Shown here one piece after another: positions 9,614-21,145 of a stretch of 64,000 nt of DNA (its first letter is position 1; each line of letters starts with the position of its first letter). The position numbers were made by a program, and so were the translations under genes. The DNA lies in NCBI GenBank assembly GCA_001051155.2, contig JYIP02000004.1:2226383-2290382 (forward strand), written 5' to 3'. The DNA is from Chrysoporthe austroafricana. Its lineage: Eukaryota > Ascomycota > Sordariomycetes > Diaporthales > Cryphonectriaceae. The notes beneath the pieces are model-generated. The model did no database searches. It was not told the origin of the DNA and was given only the letters and a program-made list of their open reading frames with translations.

Positions 9614-10876
9614 ATGGCCTTTCTCAAGGGCCTCGCGCTGGGGCTCCTCGCCCTGTTGCCCTCTGCACAGGCCGCAGCACCCTCCCTCCCGCTCTCCACC
9701 TCCAGCAGATGGATCCTCGACAGCGCCGGCGCACGCGTGAAGCTCCGCTGCGTGAACTGGGCAGGGCACATGGAGACACACGTCCCGGAAGGCTTGCACC
9801 GGCAACCTATCAGCACGATCGCGCAGTTCATCGCGGACGCGGGCTTCAACTGCGTGCGCCTGACCTACTCGATCGACTGGGCCCTCAACCCGAACGAGAC
9901 GGTGCAGGATGCTTTCGCCAACGCTGCGGACCTGGCCTACGTCCCCTCCATCGCGGACAACATGACGACCTTCTACAACATGATCGTCGAGCAGAACCCC
10001 TCTCTGGCCACCGCCACGGTCCGCGACGTCTACGGCGACGTCATCGACGCGCTGTGGGCCAACGGCGTCATGACCATCCTGGACAACCACGTGAGCAGGG
10101 CCCAGTGGTGCTGCAACCTGACCGACGGCAACGGCTGGTGGGATACCGCGTTCGGCTATGTGGCGGACAACAGCCGCTTCTTCAACACAAGCCTGTGGCT
10201 GGACGGCCTACAGGCCGTCGCCGAGTGGGCACCCAGCCACGAGGGTGTGATCGGGATGAGCCTGAGGAACGAGATCCGCCAGAGCTGGCTGCAGGGGACC
10301 AACGGGCCGTATGCCGACTGGTACAACTATATCACCCAGGCTGCGGAGAAGGTACACGCGGCGAATCCGGACGTACTGATCATCGTGGGCGGCGGATGGA
10401 GTGCGACGGACCTGACGATGCTGCGGGACACAAAGTATCTGGACTTCACGCCGTGGGCGGGCAAGCACGTGTGGGAGTTCCACGCGTACTCCTTCACCGT
10501 GACGTTCGTGCTAGACCTGGGCGACTGTGCTCTCGAGAAGGACGAATACGGCCTATTCGACGGGTTCGTCCTCACGCAGAACGAGAACTACACCGCGCCG
10601 CTGATCCTGAGCGAGTTCGGCGTCGACATGACCGGGGGTACGAACAGCGGCCTGAGCGATGATGACTATAGCTACCTGACCTGTCTGGTGGGCTATATGG
10701 AGGGCAACGATGCTGAATGGGCGCTGTGGGCAATCCAGGGGAGCTATTATGTGAGGAATGGCGAGGTGGGTTATAATGAGACTTGGGGCGTGTTGGACTA
10801 TGATTGGAGTACGTGGCGGAACCCTGAGTTCCCGCCCCTATTGGGAACGATGTGGAATGTCACACAGGGACCGTGA
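9614..10876 (+). CDS. Secreted glycoside hydrolase family 5 enzyme
   Basis: Intronless 420-residue extracellular glycosidase, probably acting on beta-glucan or a related polysaccharide. Residues 1-20 form a signal peptide (hydrophobic LALGLLALLPSAQA, cleavage near A20). The GH5 TIM barrel fills the rest. VNWAGHMET opens strand 1, GFNCVRLTYS is strand 2, and LRNE places the acid/base at Glu220. WEFHAYSF carries the conserved His290/Tyr292 and LILSEFG the nucleophile at Glu334. Both catalytic acids are present. Several N-x-S/T sites suit secretion. There is no carbohydrate-binding module or GPI signal. The fold resembles the fungal cellulase-family proteins of unsettled specificity, so an endoglucanase label would be too precise. 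The gene has high GC at third positions and sits alone between long gaps. Confidence 0.88.
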   Translation: MAFLKGLALGLLALLPSAQAAAPSLPLSTSSRWILDSAGARVKLRCVNWAGHMETHVPEGLHRQPISTIAQFIADAGFNCVRLTYSIDWALNPNETVQDAFANAADLAYVPSIADNMTTFYNMIVEQNPSLATATVRDVYGDVIDALWANGVMTILDNHVSRAQWCCNLTDGNGWWDTAFGYVADNSRFFNTSLWLDGLQAVAEWAPSHEGVIGMSLRNEIRQSWLQGTNGPYADWYNYITQAAEKVHAANPDVLIIVGGGWSATDLTMLRDTKYLDFTPWAGKHVWEFHAYSFTVTFVLDLGDCALEKDEYGLFDGFVLTQNENYTAPLILSEFGVDMTGGTNSGLSDDDYSYLTCLVGYMEGNDAEWALWAIQGSYYVRNGEVGYNETWGVLDYDWSTWRNPEFPPLLGTMWNVTQGP

Positions 10877-11315
10877 GAGGTTTGAAGATAATTAGATACC
10901 TAGATAGCCTTTGGATACACATATATACCGCTGATTGCAGCATATTCGGGGCGTCTAAATGCAAAAATTGTTTCGCTGTCTTAACGGAGAATTAAAACGA
11001 AGACCTATGGTCAGAGAAGACTACTCCCCCTCCGCAATAATCACTTGCATTTTATGAAGGGACCTAGATGTATACTTATGGATAAGAACTATTCTCCCCG
11101 AAGATTTATTGTATCACCGCACACTAGAGTTTCATCCCTGTGATCGGAAAATTAATTTAAGTCCTCAGCGGGCCGTCCCGAGTAAGTGGTCTTGAGTAAT
11201 CTGTGCCACCCAAAATTTCGCCGGCACGATTCCGTCAACCTCGAGCAGGTACACGAACAGGATATCGAAGATACCGGACCTCTGGCAGACCGCAACGCTC
11301 AGAACTGGGGCGAAA
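10877..11315. other. Intergenic spacer
   Basis: About 440 bp between the GH5 stop and the Ctu2 start, mostly AT-rich 3' flank. A TACCTAGATAG motif lies at 10897-10907. I see no gene or repeat in it. Confidence 0.6.
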
Positions 11316-12595
11316 ATGGAGTCTGAAAAGTCAAACGCCAAGCTCTGCAAGAGATGTAACGAGAACGAGGTGACACTCAAAATCCGCTCTGAGGCAATAT
11401 GCGGGTTTGTCACGCCCCTCTCCAAACCCACTCCTACAATATGACTACACGTCTTTTTGAACCTTCACGCTAACGGGAGTCCAGCGCCTGCTACCGTCGC
11501 TTCGTCAATAGCAAGACGGTGAAACGACTCGAGGTCCTCGGCAAAGAGATCTCCGCCGCACCGATGCAGACGAAGCGCATCCTGGTGGGGCTATCCCATG
11601 GTCCTTCGTCGGCCGCGCTCGTCGACATCCTCAACGTCCAGCTTCAGGGCCAGCTGCGCAAGCGGCCGAAGCCCGCCTTCGAACCAGTCGTGGTGCACGT
11701 CGACACGGACCTGTCGTCGGGGCGGGAACGGGGCGACGAGACGCCCGCCTCGCAGATGCTCCGACGCTGCAGCGAGCGGTACCCCCAGCTGCGGTTCTCG
11801 CGCGTGTCGCTCACCCAGGTGCTGTTGCTCGACACGGTCGACTGGGCTGCGCTCCCCGTGGTGCCGAGTGTGGACCCGAACCTGACGGCGGATGAGAAGG
11901 TGCGAGATCTCTTCGACCGGCTGCCGTCTACGACGTCCAGGATCGATGTCATGAGGCTGTTCGTGCGACATGTCCTCATCGACGCCGCGCTGCGGAATGA
12001 CTGCCTCGCGGTGCTGTTTGGCTGCAGCACGACCGCGCTCGCGGAGCTGACGCTGGGCGAGACGGCGAAGGGCAGGGGATTCTCGCTGCCGTGGATGGTT
12101 GGGGATGGGCAGATGGCGATCGAGAGGGGTTTCACCGCACCGATACGAGATCAAGATTTAAGGACTGAGAATGGCGACGGTGGACCGCCGGCCTGGGTGC
12201 CGAGGCTTACGATTTACTACCCCAACCGCGAGCTCTTCCGCAATGAGCTCATACAGTACACCTCCCTTACCGAACCGCCGCTGACAGATCTCATCTCCTG
12301 CGATATATCGACTCCAGTGTCCTCTGCGGTGGTCTCACATAAGGATGTCAGTATAGACGGTGTGATGAGGAGGTATTTTGCAGATGTGGAGGAGAATTAC
12401 CCGTCGATTGTGGCTAATGTGGTGCGCACGATAGCGAAGCTAGAGAGACGGAGTGACGAAGAGGGGTGCTGCGGGCTCTGCGGTATGGGCCTGGACGAAC
12501 TGGGAGATGAGAGGTGGAAGGGTGAGATGGGCGATGATGGTGGCGGTGAGAATGGAATACTATGTTATGGTTGTTCAAGAGCTATGCGTGGTTGA
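11316..12595 (+). CDS. NCS2: Cytoplasmic tRNA 2-thiolation protein 2 (Ctu2/Ncs2)
   Basis: Partner of Ncs6/Ctu1 in adding sulfur to the wobble uridine of tRNA-Lys, -Glu and -Gln (the s2 of mcm5s2U) in the cytosol, with sulfur supplied through Urm1. Two exons fit: 11316-11404 and 11485-12595, with intron donor GTTTGT and branch CTAAC, giving about 399 residues. The short first exon supplies the zinc-type pair LCKRCN. The splice creates CGACYRRFV, completing the CxxC...CxxC start typical of Ctu2. ILVGLSHGPSS is the degenerate PP-loop; Ctu2 is not the catalytic subunit. The C-terminus has CCGLCG and CYGCSRAM cysteine pairs. It is convergent with SWD2, 267 bp apart. Kti12, which supports the mcm5 part of the same modification, lies about 32 kb away. 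Confidence 0.9.
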
Positions 12596-12862
12596 TACAG
12601 CTGAAATTATACCATGCTTGGCCACTGTCTGATTCACAATAAAGTATCTGCCGTGTGCTCGGCGTCGAGCGGAGAAGCAGTCCCTCATTTTTGTTTTACA
12701 TCCTGGGTTTTTATGAAATAGGGCGTCACATATCTCCTAATCTAACAGAAGACGGCCACCAATGCAGAGGGTATCATACACACAAGACATATGCAGCACC
12801 GAATTATGCCATTGCCCCAACGCCTTTCCAAATTGACTCATTGATGACTCTTTCGCTGTGGC

Positions 12863-14129
12863 TTAAACATGCGGGTCTGGCAGCCAGAACTCCAGGTGTT
12901 GGTCAGCCGTCGCAAAAAAGTTGAACCGCGGGTTGTAGGCCAAAACGGCTGCCTCCCTCTTGTCCTCCAAAACATGCGTCGGCTGTAGATCCTTCTTCTC
13001 AGAGGGTGTCGCGAGAACGTCCCAGACTAGAACATCCTTCCGCGAGCCGCTCAGGACGTATCGGCCATCCGGAGTGAAGCAGCATTCGCTGCTGGTGTCT
13101 AAGAGCTGTGGGGACCCGGCAGGAGCACCTCTCGCGTCAGCGCCCTCGCCAGGCGGCGCCCGCCGCACACCTCCCTCAGGCTTGCGCAGAAAAGCCTTCA
13201 ATTCGCACGTGAATGCGTCGAGGAGGAAATGGCCCTTGCCGTTTGTACCGAGAAGGATATGCTTCCCATCGTTCGAGAACTCGAGCTTTGTCCAGCCCTG
13301 CATCGTCGAGTGCGTGTCTACGAAGTGACATTTCTCGACGATATCGAATATGGAGACGGGTTTCACGAGATTGTGGTGGTCGTATAGAAGGATGCTTCCA
13401 CTAGAAGATGATGCGATGGCGAATACCTTTCCTGAAGGATCGTATGCGGCGAGGTAGGGCGTCCGGAGATTGAGCTGGGCAGTCCAAAACTTGGTGCTGA
13501 TGTCCCAGAGCCGCACAGTGTTGTCGCGGCCGCACGATATGAAATTATCGGCACCGGGGTGCATCGCTAGGCAGGTGACGGCGCCTTGATGGCCCTCGAA
13601 GTATCGGATGAAGGAGTTGTCATGCGTCGCAAGGTAACGTATCGCATCTGGAGTTCGCTGCGTCAGCCCAAGGCCACAGTCGCCAACTTCAGTCGACCTA
13701 CCATTCTGTTTGGTACTGGCATAGATTATGCTGGAGCTAGCATGGGTAAATTTGGCCAGCTTGACACCGTACTTCTTGCTCAATAGGGTCTTGTCATGGC
13801 GCCCCTCCCTCACATTGTAGATCTGGATAGTCTCGTCGCTCTCAGAGGTCATACACAACTCGCCAGGGTCATCGTAATCAATGGACAGGACATATGGTGT
13901 CTTGCCATCTTTGGGATCGTCTCGTTTGAACAGCTGCCCAGGTTTGTCAGAGCACGAGTCTGGGGAGAGAGAGCGTGACTATCCCTACCTTGGTCGGTCT
14001 GAAGTTAGCGATCACCTCGTTTACGGGAGAAGTGGCATTAGCGCTCGTCCCCAATGTCCTCGTTATATTCAATTGAGGTGGGTCACCCGGCGGTGTCTCG
14101 GCGTCGAGGTCCATAGGAGTGGAGGCCAT
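12863..14129 (-). CDS. SWD2: WD40 protein Swd2 (COMPASS and cleavage/polyadenylation factor)
   Basis: Swd2/WDR82 family beta-propeller. In yeast the protein belongs to both the Set1/COMPASS H3K4 methyltransferase and the mRNA 3'-end processing factor CPF. Three exons join: 14129-13989, 13933-13702 and 13647-12863, about 385 residues. Exon 2 starts LFKRDDPKDG. The second splice gives STKQNDAIRYLATHDNSFIRYF, matching the family's conserved 'D-IRYLS-HDNKYIRYF' block. WD repeats include GHQGAVTCLAMHP with RDNTVRLWDI and SRKDVLVWDV. The second intron is 54 nt, a multiple of three without a stop, so it appears open in frame. There is a Gly/Ala-rich insertion near residues 290-315. It shares a 641-bp divergent promoter with the mitochondrial carrier at 14771. 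Confidence 0.92.
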
Positions 14130-14770
14130 CGTCAACGAGCTGTTGGTGGCTTCAGTTGAGAAGCAGATGGGACGATGTTGCTGGACGGAATTTGAGCCCG
14201 TCAAGCCTGTGATGAGCTCCGTGTTGCCAGCCGCTTCGCCTGCAGGAACAGCTGCGACGTGGGGCAGATCTTCATTGTAACACCCCAAGGCGTGTGGAAT
14301 TGCCGCCAAAACGTGACGCAGAATCTGGGGAACTCTCAAAAGTCGGTTAGACCCACTATAACGATTTGGAGATCCACTGTGGAGGTCCCTGAGCTTGCGG
14401 TCCAAGGTTCGACCTGTGAGAAGGCTCCGAAAACGGCAGCCGGCACTTTACCCAAATTTCCAAGGACAAACTGTCGCGAGCTATTCCCTCATTAAGTACG
14501 AGCTGAACCTCGTCTCTATCGCTGTTCAAGCCCCATGTTTCCCCATTGGTACACTCACTTGTCAGCACTAGGAAGCACTTGAGATCTGGATTAGAGAGTG
14601 TAGACAGTTCAAGCGCACAGGCTGCGCTGTCCTGTGTCTCTTGAGGCCAGCTCCAACAAATCGCCGAGGCTCCTGTTGGCCCTACTCCTTTCCAAGACAT
14701 CCTGAGCTCGACGTCGACGGCGGCCCATTGCGCAATAATCTCGGCCGCCCTTCCTCCACAACGCACCATC

Positions 14771-15883
14771 ATGTCAACAACGGCAGGGTCAGTCCCGACT
14801 TTTGCAAATTCCTGCCAGTCCCCGCAGTATGAAGCGCTGACCGTAACTCCAGTGCCTTCATCGCCGGCGGCATAGCCGCGTGCGGCGCCGTGACAGCGAC
14901 TCATCCTTTCGAGACTGTCAAGATCCGGTGAGTGCACCCTCCATCTCTTATGCACACCTAGGCTCTAGCTGACGATCTGGCGTAACAGCATGCAGCTTCA
15001 GGGCGAGCTTCAAAGCAAAGGCCGCCAACCACATCACTATCGCGGCCCGTTTCACGGTGTCTCCGTCATCGTACGAAATGAAGGCCTGCGCGGAATTTAC
15101 AGAGGCATCGGGTGCGCGTACATATACCAAGTCCTACTCAACGGCTGCCGGCTGGGATTCTACGAGCCCATGCGCAAGACGCTCTCATCTGCGATCTTCA
15201 AGGATGATAAGGTCCAGTCGCTAGGGATCAACATGTTCTGCGGTGCGGCATCCGGTGTGATTGGTGCAATGGCGGGAAGCCCTTTCTTTCTGGTCAAGAC
15301 GAGATTACAGAGTTATTCGCCCTTCTTACCCGTCGGCACGCAACACACATACCGCAATGCGCTTGACGGGCTGAGGCAGATCTATTCGGACGAGGGCGTG
15401 AGGGGACTGTACCGTGGCGTCGGTGCGGCTATGATCAGGACGGGCTTTGGAAGCTCAGTGCAACTGCCGACATATTTCTTCGCGAAAAGAAGACTGATGA
15501 AGCACGTTGGCATGGAGGAGGGCCCGGCACTACACCTTACCAGCAGCGCCGTGAGCGGCTTCGTGGTCTGTTGCTTTATGCACCCGCCTGGTAAGTTCTA
15601 TCTTACTTCCGAGCATCCAACTATGCTCTGACAACGTGGTATAGACACCGTCATGTCCCGCCTCTACAACCAAAACGGAAATCTGTACAAGGGAGTTTTC
15701 GACTGTTTGGCCAAGACTGTGAAGACGGAGGGTTTCTTCGCAATTTACAAGGGCTTCCTCCCTCATCTGGCCAGGATACTGCCGCATACCATCTTGACTC
15801 TGAGTCTGGCGGAGCAGACAAACAAACTCGTACGGAAATTTGAGGGCCTCATAATACCGACATCTGCAGAGACAAAAGCATAG
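14771..15883 (+). CDS. OAC1: Mitochondrial oxaloacetate-type carrier (Oac1-like)
   Basis: Inner-membrane solute carrier, likely exchanging oxaloacetate, sulfate or related anions as in yeast Oac1. Four exons: 14771-14787, 14853-14927, 14989-15590 and 15645-15883, about 310 residues. The first exon is only 17 nt and the splice gives MSTTAG-AFIAGGIAACGAVT. Three carrier repeats are visible, each with its signature: PFETVKIR, PFFLVKTR and PPDTVMSR. The last, followed by LYNQNGNLYKG, is characteristic of the Oac1 branch. All introns are 54-65 nt with good donors and acceptors. The length matches the family (300-320). The subfamily is supported by motif resemblance only; another dicarboxylate-type carrier is the alternative. 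Confidence 0.88.
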
Positions 15884-16427
15884 CGACAGGAGTTGCGCAT
15901 CGAATTTCGGTGGTGGTTATAAGCGTGATTTCGGCAGCCATCGGCATAGATACCAGACATTGGAAAATCGGGAGCAGGATATAGACACGAAGTCCACTTA
16001 AGGCTAGATTTTCACAGAGAAATCGAACGAGATACTATTCCGCAATAGGTTCATAGTAGGCGATAGTCGGGGATCTGAATTGAAGAGGCTTATTACCAAG
16101 AGGACGGGAAGATAAAAAAAAAAGTTGTTCTACCAGAATCCTAATCGATAAGCCGGCTGGCACGCTTTGCCTGCCCAAGCATACATACTACTGTAGGAAC
16201 CTACTGTAGGAACCGGAACCCCACCAAGCACTGCAATTGGACTCTAGCTATCTCAGCTTGTTCATCCGCCCTTCAAAAACTACACCTTCATGCATCAAGC
16301 CCACACATTACTTCTGCCGGACCGACCACCTTGTTCCCCAGAACTTTCGACTGTAGGACCCCTGCATCGTGACACACCCCTTGTCAACTAACGCAACTTG
16401 GGGCAAGGTAACTTGGGGCGGACCACC
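15884..16427. other. Intergenic spacer with short tandem duplication
   Basis: About 540 bp. It contains a tandem 13-bp duplication of an ACTGTAGGAACCT unit at about 16189-16214 and an A10 run near 16114. Otherwise it looks like 3' flank and then promoter of the SRP9 gene. Confidence 0.5.
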
Positions 16428-17002
16428 ATGGCGTTTATACCAACCGCCGACGAGTGGCTCACACTCTCAGCCCAGCTACTCGAAGCAAGACCAACAACCG
16501 TAGGTCCTCCCAGGGGACCGGCTCCAGTGGCTCTCGCGTGCAGATATTCCTGACCAGTACTAACCGTCTCTAGACCCGCATCTCAACCCGTTACTCCATC
16601 TCCCCCGTCAAGCTTCGTGCCCGCAAGCCCAGGTCAAAATCCGAAGATGCCACCGACACCGACACCCCCATGCCGGACACGTCTGCACACGCCAAACCGC
16701 CCCGCGCGAAGCTGATCCTCAAGACCTTCGACCCCCACAGCGGCGTCTGTCTCAAGTACAAGACCGCCAAGGCGCAGGAGGTCGGGCGGCTGGTGCAGAT
16801 GCTCGGGTCGCTGGGCCGGAACATGGCTGCCATGCCGGCTGCACTGCCCGTCGCAGTGGAGGAGGACGTGGGAGGCGCCGGGACGGCGACGCCGCCGGTG
16901 GCTGGGGGCGCACAACAGGGAGCTGCGCCGGGAGGGGCGCCAGCGGCAGGAGGAGGTGGTGACGGCGGCAAGGGCAAGAAGAAGAAGAAGGGGAAGCGGT
17001 GA
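16428..17002 (+). CDS. SRP9: Signal recognition particle subunit SRP9
   Basis: Alu-domain protein of the cytosolic signal recognition particle, involved in elongation arrest during ER targeting. Two exons: 16428-16499 and 16574-17002, about 166 residues; the intron has the branch CTAAC and donor GTAGGT. The N-terminus TADEWLTLSAQLLEARP and the strand pair TRISTRYSI and AKLILKTFDPHSGVCLKYKTAKAQEVGRLV match the SRP9/SRP21 domain. An acidic Ser/Asp insertion separates the first strands. A low-complexity Gly/Ala stretch leads to a basic tail KGKKKKKGKR, a feature of fungal SRP9/21 proteins that probably contacts RNA. It is convergent with RNR2. Confidence 0.88.
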
Positions 17003-17601
17003 GGAGGGTCTGGGAAAGCCATTAGGGGTTTCACCTCCATGTGAATTGGGTCCTACTCACGTTGGTACGGTCGACGACGTCGAATAAAGAGCATGCGACC
17101 AAAGCGAGGCCGGGACTGAGAACACAGGAGAGGTGACAGACGCTCAGGGATCACTTAGGTGATTCCTTACACGGTCTGTTAATTAGTCGGTCTTGTTCAG
17201 AGATGGCACATAGCGTAGTACAATACATCGCATTTACGGGGGCAAGGGAGAGCATTTCAGGAGACATTGGTGTCTTTTTCAGAGGATCTATCTCACAGAT
17301 CGGCCGAGATCATGTTTCCCCAATCGGCTCCCCTTGCCATAGACTCATTATTCCATCAAGAAGCAAAGGGTACTAGCGACGACACATCCAACTCCCTAAC
17401 GCCTGCAAATGACATGAAAAACCACCAGAGCTGTGAGCGGGGAGATACAAGCCGCTGCGACAACTAAAAAAGGTAGCAGGCGCCACCAAAGAATCAAATT
17501 CATGCCATCCGTCGTCTATACCCAAACGAGATGCATGTGCTGGTGTGATATACCGAACGACTTGTGTAAGGATGAAACACGGCAGGAGACGATGAGGGCT
17601 C
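17003..17601. other. Convergent 3' spacer
   Basis: About 600 bp between the SRP9 and RNR2 stop codons. It should contain both 3' untranslated regions. I see no additional gene. Confidence 0.6.
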
Positions 17602-19061
17602 TTAGAAGTCGTCATCAAAGGTGAAGTCTCCACCGTTCTCGTTCTTCTCCTCAGCATCCGGTGTGGACTCCTCGGCAACGGGTTTCTTGGTACTGGCCAT
17701 GACACCAGCCTTCTGGTAGTCACCAACACGCTTCTCGAAGAAGTTGGTCTTCCCGCCAAGGGAGATGTTCTCCATGAAGTCGAAAGGGTTAGTAGACTTG
17801 TAGATCTTCTCGTTGCCGAGAGCGACGAGGAGACGGTCGGCGACGAATTCGATGTACTGCTTCATCAAGTTGGCATTCATGCCGAGCAGGGCACAGGGCA
17901 AGGCCTCGGTCAGGAACTCCTTCTCAATGGCAACAGCATCGGTAATGATGGCTTCCACGCGCTGCTTGCTGGGGCGGTTGTTCAGGTGTGAGAACAGCAA
18001 GCAGGCGAAGTCAGTGTGCAGACCCTCGTCACGAGAGATGAGTTCGTTGGAGAAGGTCAGGCCAGGCATCAGACCACGCTTCTTCAGCCAGAAGATGGAA
18101 GCGAAAGCGCCACTGAAGAAAATACCTTCGACAGCAGCAAATGCAACAAGGCGCTGAGCGTAGGTAGACTCACGGTCCTGGATCCACCTCAGAGCCCAGT
18201 CGGCCTTCTTGCGGATGCAAGGAACTGAAAACTCGTGTTAGAGATCGCGAGCAGAAGATTGAGCTTCAGCCCTGAACTTACTGGTCTCAATGGCGTTGAA
18301 GAGGTAGGTGCGCTGGGCAGGCTCCTTGATATATGTATCAATCAGGAGAGAGTAAGTCTCGGAGTGGATGTTCTCCATCATGGTCTGGAAGCCGTAGAAA
18401 CAACGGGCCTCAGGAATCTGGACCTCAGCACTGAAGCGCTCGATCAAGTTTTCGTTAACGATGCCGTCCGAAGCGGCAAAGAAGGCGAGGATGTGGGAGA
18501 TGAAGTATTTCTCGTCATCGGTCAAACGGTTGTTCCAGTCGTGCAGGTCCTTAGACAGGTCAATCTCCTCAGCGGTCCAGAAGGACGCCTCGTGCTTCTT
18601 GTACATTTGCCAAATCTGTGTGGAAATGGTGGTGTCAGTGTGGGGCTACTTAACACGTCGAGCTAGGGGCTGGAACGCGTCGCGTACCTCGTGATACTGG
18701 ATGGGGAACAGAACGAAACGGTGAGGGTTTTCTCGGAGAATGGGCTCGTCCCTCTCCTCAGGACGGAGGTCAGGGATCCTAGGAGGCTCCTGCTCTGCCT
18801 TTATAACCTCTTTGGTGGCGGCGTGCTTCGCGTCGATGTCCTGGATCAGGGTGGCAACAGCAGGGTCCTGAATGTCGTTTTCCTTGTTCGCAACGCCGAG
18901 GTCAAGCTTCTTGACTGGGGACTCCATCTTGAGGGAGTCAATCGCAGACGCAGCCTGTCGAAGTGGTAATTAGCCTACGTGTCTGCACGACACACTATCA
19001 ACAATCACAACAGGGACAGAATAATACCCACCTGCTTGGAAGGAGTGATGTCGAGAGACAT
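17602..19061 (-). CDS. RNR2: Ribonucleotide reductase small subunit
   Basis: Di-iron R2 subunit that carries the tyrosyl radical and reduces ribonucleotides with the R1 subunit for DNA synthesis. Four exons: 19061-19032, 18954-18688, 18615-18282 and 18224-17602, about 417 residues. Exon 1 encodes only [10 protein letters not shown]. Splicing gives [17 protein letters not shown] and [16 protein letters not shown]2 landmarks are WTAEEIDL (first iron ligand Asp), [28 protein letters not shown], and [12 protein letters not shown]. The C-terminal FTFDDDF peptide is the R1-docking tail. Every family residue I can check is present, so it is catalytically competent. MluI-type boxes upstream (19278-19294) suggest G1/S control. 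The frame 18238-18606 that continues past exon 3 reads into an intron. Confidence 0.97.
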
Positions 19062-19277
19062 GATGATGGATGGATAATATGGAGAAGGATGAAAGACAGG
19101 TTCGAATGCAGAGACAATAAGATGAAATGCCTCGAACAGCTCTGCCTCTGGTGCGCCCTGGTGAGTGTGTTGACTGGTAAGAAGTAGACGTGTTTCGCCG
19201 GGCGCGGAGGCTTTTGTAGGTGACGGGTGAGCGTGGTGAGGCAGGACTTGAACTGGAAAATATGGGTCTGACCCATG

Positions 19278-19294
19278 GACGCGCCTAAACGCGT
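19278..19294. promoter_or_regulatory. Paired MluI cell-cycle boxes upstream of RNR2
   Basis: ACGCGT at 19289-19294 and GACGCGCC at 19278-19285, about 220-230 bp upstream of the RNR2 start. On the gene's strand the order is ACGCGT then GGCGCGTC. ACGCGT is the binding core of the MBF (Mbp1/Swi6, Res/Cdc10) G1/S factor, which controls RNR genes in yeasts. Function here is inferred. The same pair in the same order lies upstream of POL1. Confidence 0.55.
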
Positions 19295-19898
19295 CCTTGA
19301 TCCCTGCAGGAAAACTCGCCAGCCCACGGCGTTCACAGCACCACCATCAACCCACTCCGATCCTTGGCTACCAGGCTCCAGGGTTCTATGTTATATTTGT
19401 GTGCCTGTCTGGGCCGCAATAGCTGCTTCAGCTGTGGATTTATTTTGCCACGGCCTTCTTAGCGATGGGGGAAGAGAGGGCCCGGCTCCGGAGTCAATTT
19501 CTTATCAGATCCGATCCGTTGACGCCGAAGAGAGCCTGCCTGACATCACCACTCAAGCCAAATTCCTTTCTCTGTTCCCATCATCTCTATGTGCAGTCCA
19601 GGACAATCCCTGAACTTCTAGCTTCTCCAACCTGCTGAGGTTCGGGCTCAGGGAAGTGCGGTAGAATTTTGTGATGAGAATGCTGCTATGTCTTTAGGAT
19701 CCGCTTAGGCCTTGTCGCGGAATCTGGGCCACATAAAACCACACATTCCCTTACATTACAAGACTCCAGGACTGCGGGCATTTATTCCACGCTTGCTGGC
19801 GCCGTACTGTATCTCCACACAGTATATCCCGTACAGGTTGCATATGTCAGCCCAGTGCCGGTGCTGAGCACCAGACTATCGTGTCATGTCTCAGCGAG

Positions 19899-19904
19899 AC
19901 GCGT
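19899..19904. promoter_or_regulatory. Distal MluI-type box in a GAGACGCGTCTC palindrome
   Basis: ACGCGT sits at the centre of a perfect 12-bp palindrome (19896-19907), about 840 bp upstream of RNR2. It could be a further MBF site. A single hexamer is expected by chance every few kilobases, so support is weak. Confidence 0.3.
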
Positions 19905-21145
19905 CTCAAGCGCGTGCTGTAGTGGTCCCACATCTTGCGTCTTGCCCAGGTTAGACTTTTTGCTTGAGGCTTATCTTCAACATATGCTCCTTGTTCTTTT
20001 CAAGACTATCTTTCATAAGAGTGCCTCACTCTAGGAGCTCGGATGGCACGTAAATCAGACACTGCTCATGCGACAAGTATCGGTCATTCTATCCTTTGCA
20101 TTCTCAAGGATTCACCTGCACATGATACGCTGGAGGAGGCTGGGGCTGTGAACTCCCTCAACCTGGCAGCAAGGTAGGACATCCAACTCAAATTCTGGAC
20201 ACACCTGCAATGGCTGATTGCTTCTGACACTTAGGGAAGAAAAAAACCACATATTTCGGTTTCCCTTCATAAAACAGTTGAGATGCTAAGAGGGACTGCC
20301 ACAGGATCGAGGTAGAAGCTTAGGTAGGTACTCGCATACGATATAGGTAGCCCAATTCAAGGCTCAAAGAGAGAACATCCGATCTAAGGTACTTTGGAAC
20401 AGTGAGGACTTTACAGGGCATATAGATATTGTATTTTGTCCGAGACAGCGGATATTCGCAAAAGCACAATGACTCTGGAATGACTCTGGAGTGTGTACTT
20501 ATTTCCCAACTTCCTGTTGAGCCTAGGTGTTTTCTTGAATCCTTTCCACGCCTCCTTTATCCTGTAAGGACGCAGCTCTGTCGGATCCATTTTATCTAGT
20601 GGGTATTGTTTTTTATCATTACAGGGCAGAGAGAAGAAGCCAACCACCACCGTGCCATCTCCGCACCTCCCCTCCCGGCCGGTACACACAATTATGTCAG
20701 CGAGTCAACGGAGATCCCTGCCCTCCTACCGGAGCTGTGCTTAGCTGCGCGGCCGTCATCAACCTTGCACCTTAGAGCTGCCTGACTTCAATTCATCATC
20801 ATCAGCTTGCCGCCCAAAGCCAATGACTTGTCACGACATTCCCACTTGTGCAGTGAAGCAAACAGACCTTTCATATCTGCTTTCTGAAGTATCAAATACC
20901 TATCAATCTTTTTACCAATAGCAACTGCGGCTTCTGAGCAATACCATCACCCATCAGGCATTGCGACCCAGCGACCACCTCTGTCGGTTCAGCCCAAACG
21001 TTACAGACCCACCTGTGACAACAACAAAGACCACCCCAGCGAAGCAGTCCCTTCGGCTGTGCGCTCGCCCTCACCCCCATCCTCTCCTCTTCTTGCACTG
21101 TCGCTGTCGAAACCTCAGATATGATCCAGAGGACAGATTGCCAGA

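Larger units (their letters stand above)
19062..21145. other. Long divergent intergenic region, RNR2 and DCP2 promoters
   Basis: About 2.1 kb. The part near 19061 holds RNR2 promoter elements. Motifs of the TAGGTAGGTAC type occur at 20321-20331 and 20344-20350. A 92-codon minus-strand frame (20411-20689) has no recognisable domain and is not called. The 400 bp before 21146 probably carry the DCP2 leader. Confidence 0.5.

Noticed and set aside
10208..10575. Antisense frames inside the GH5 gene
   Set aside because: They are shadows of a high-GC coding region whose plus frame has both catalytic glutamates and a signal peptide.
20411..20689. 92-codon minus-strand frame in the RNR2-DCP2 gap
   Set aside because: Single isolated frame with no homology or upstream signals.
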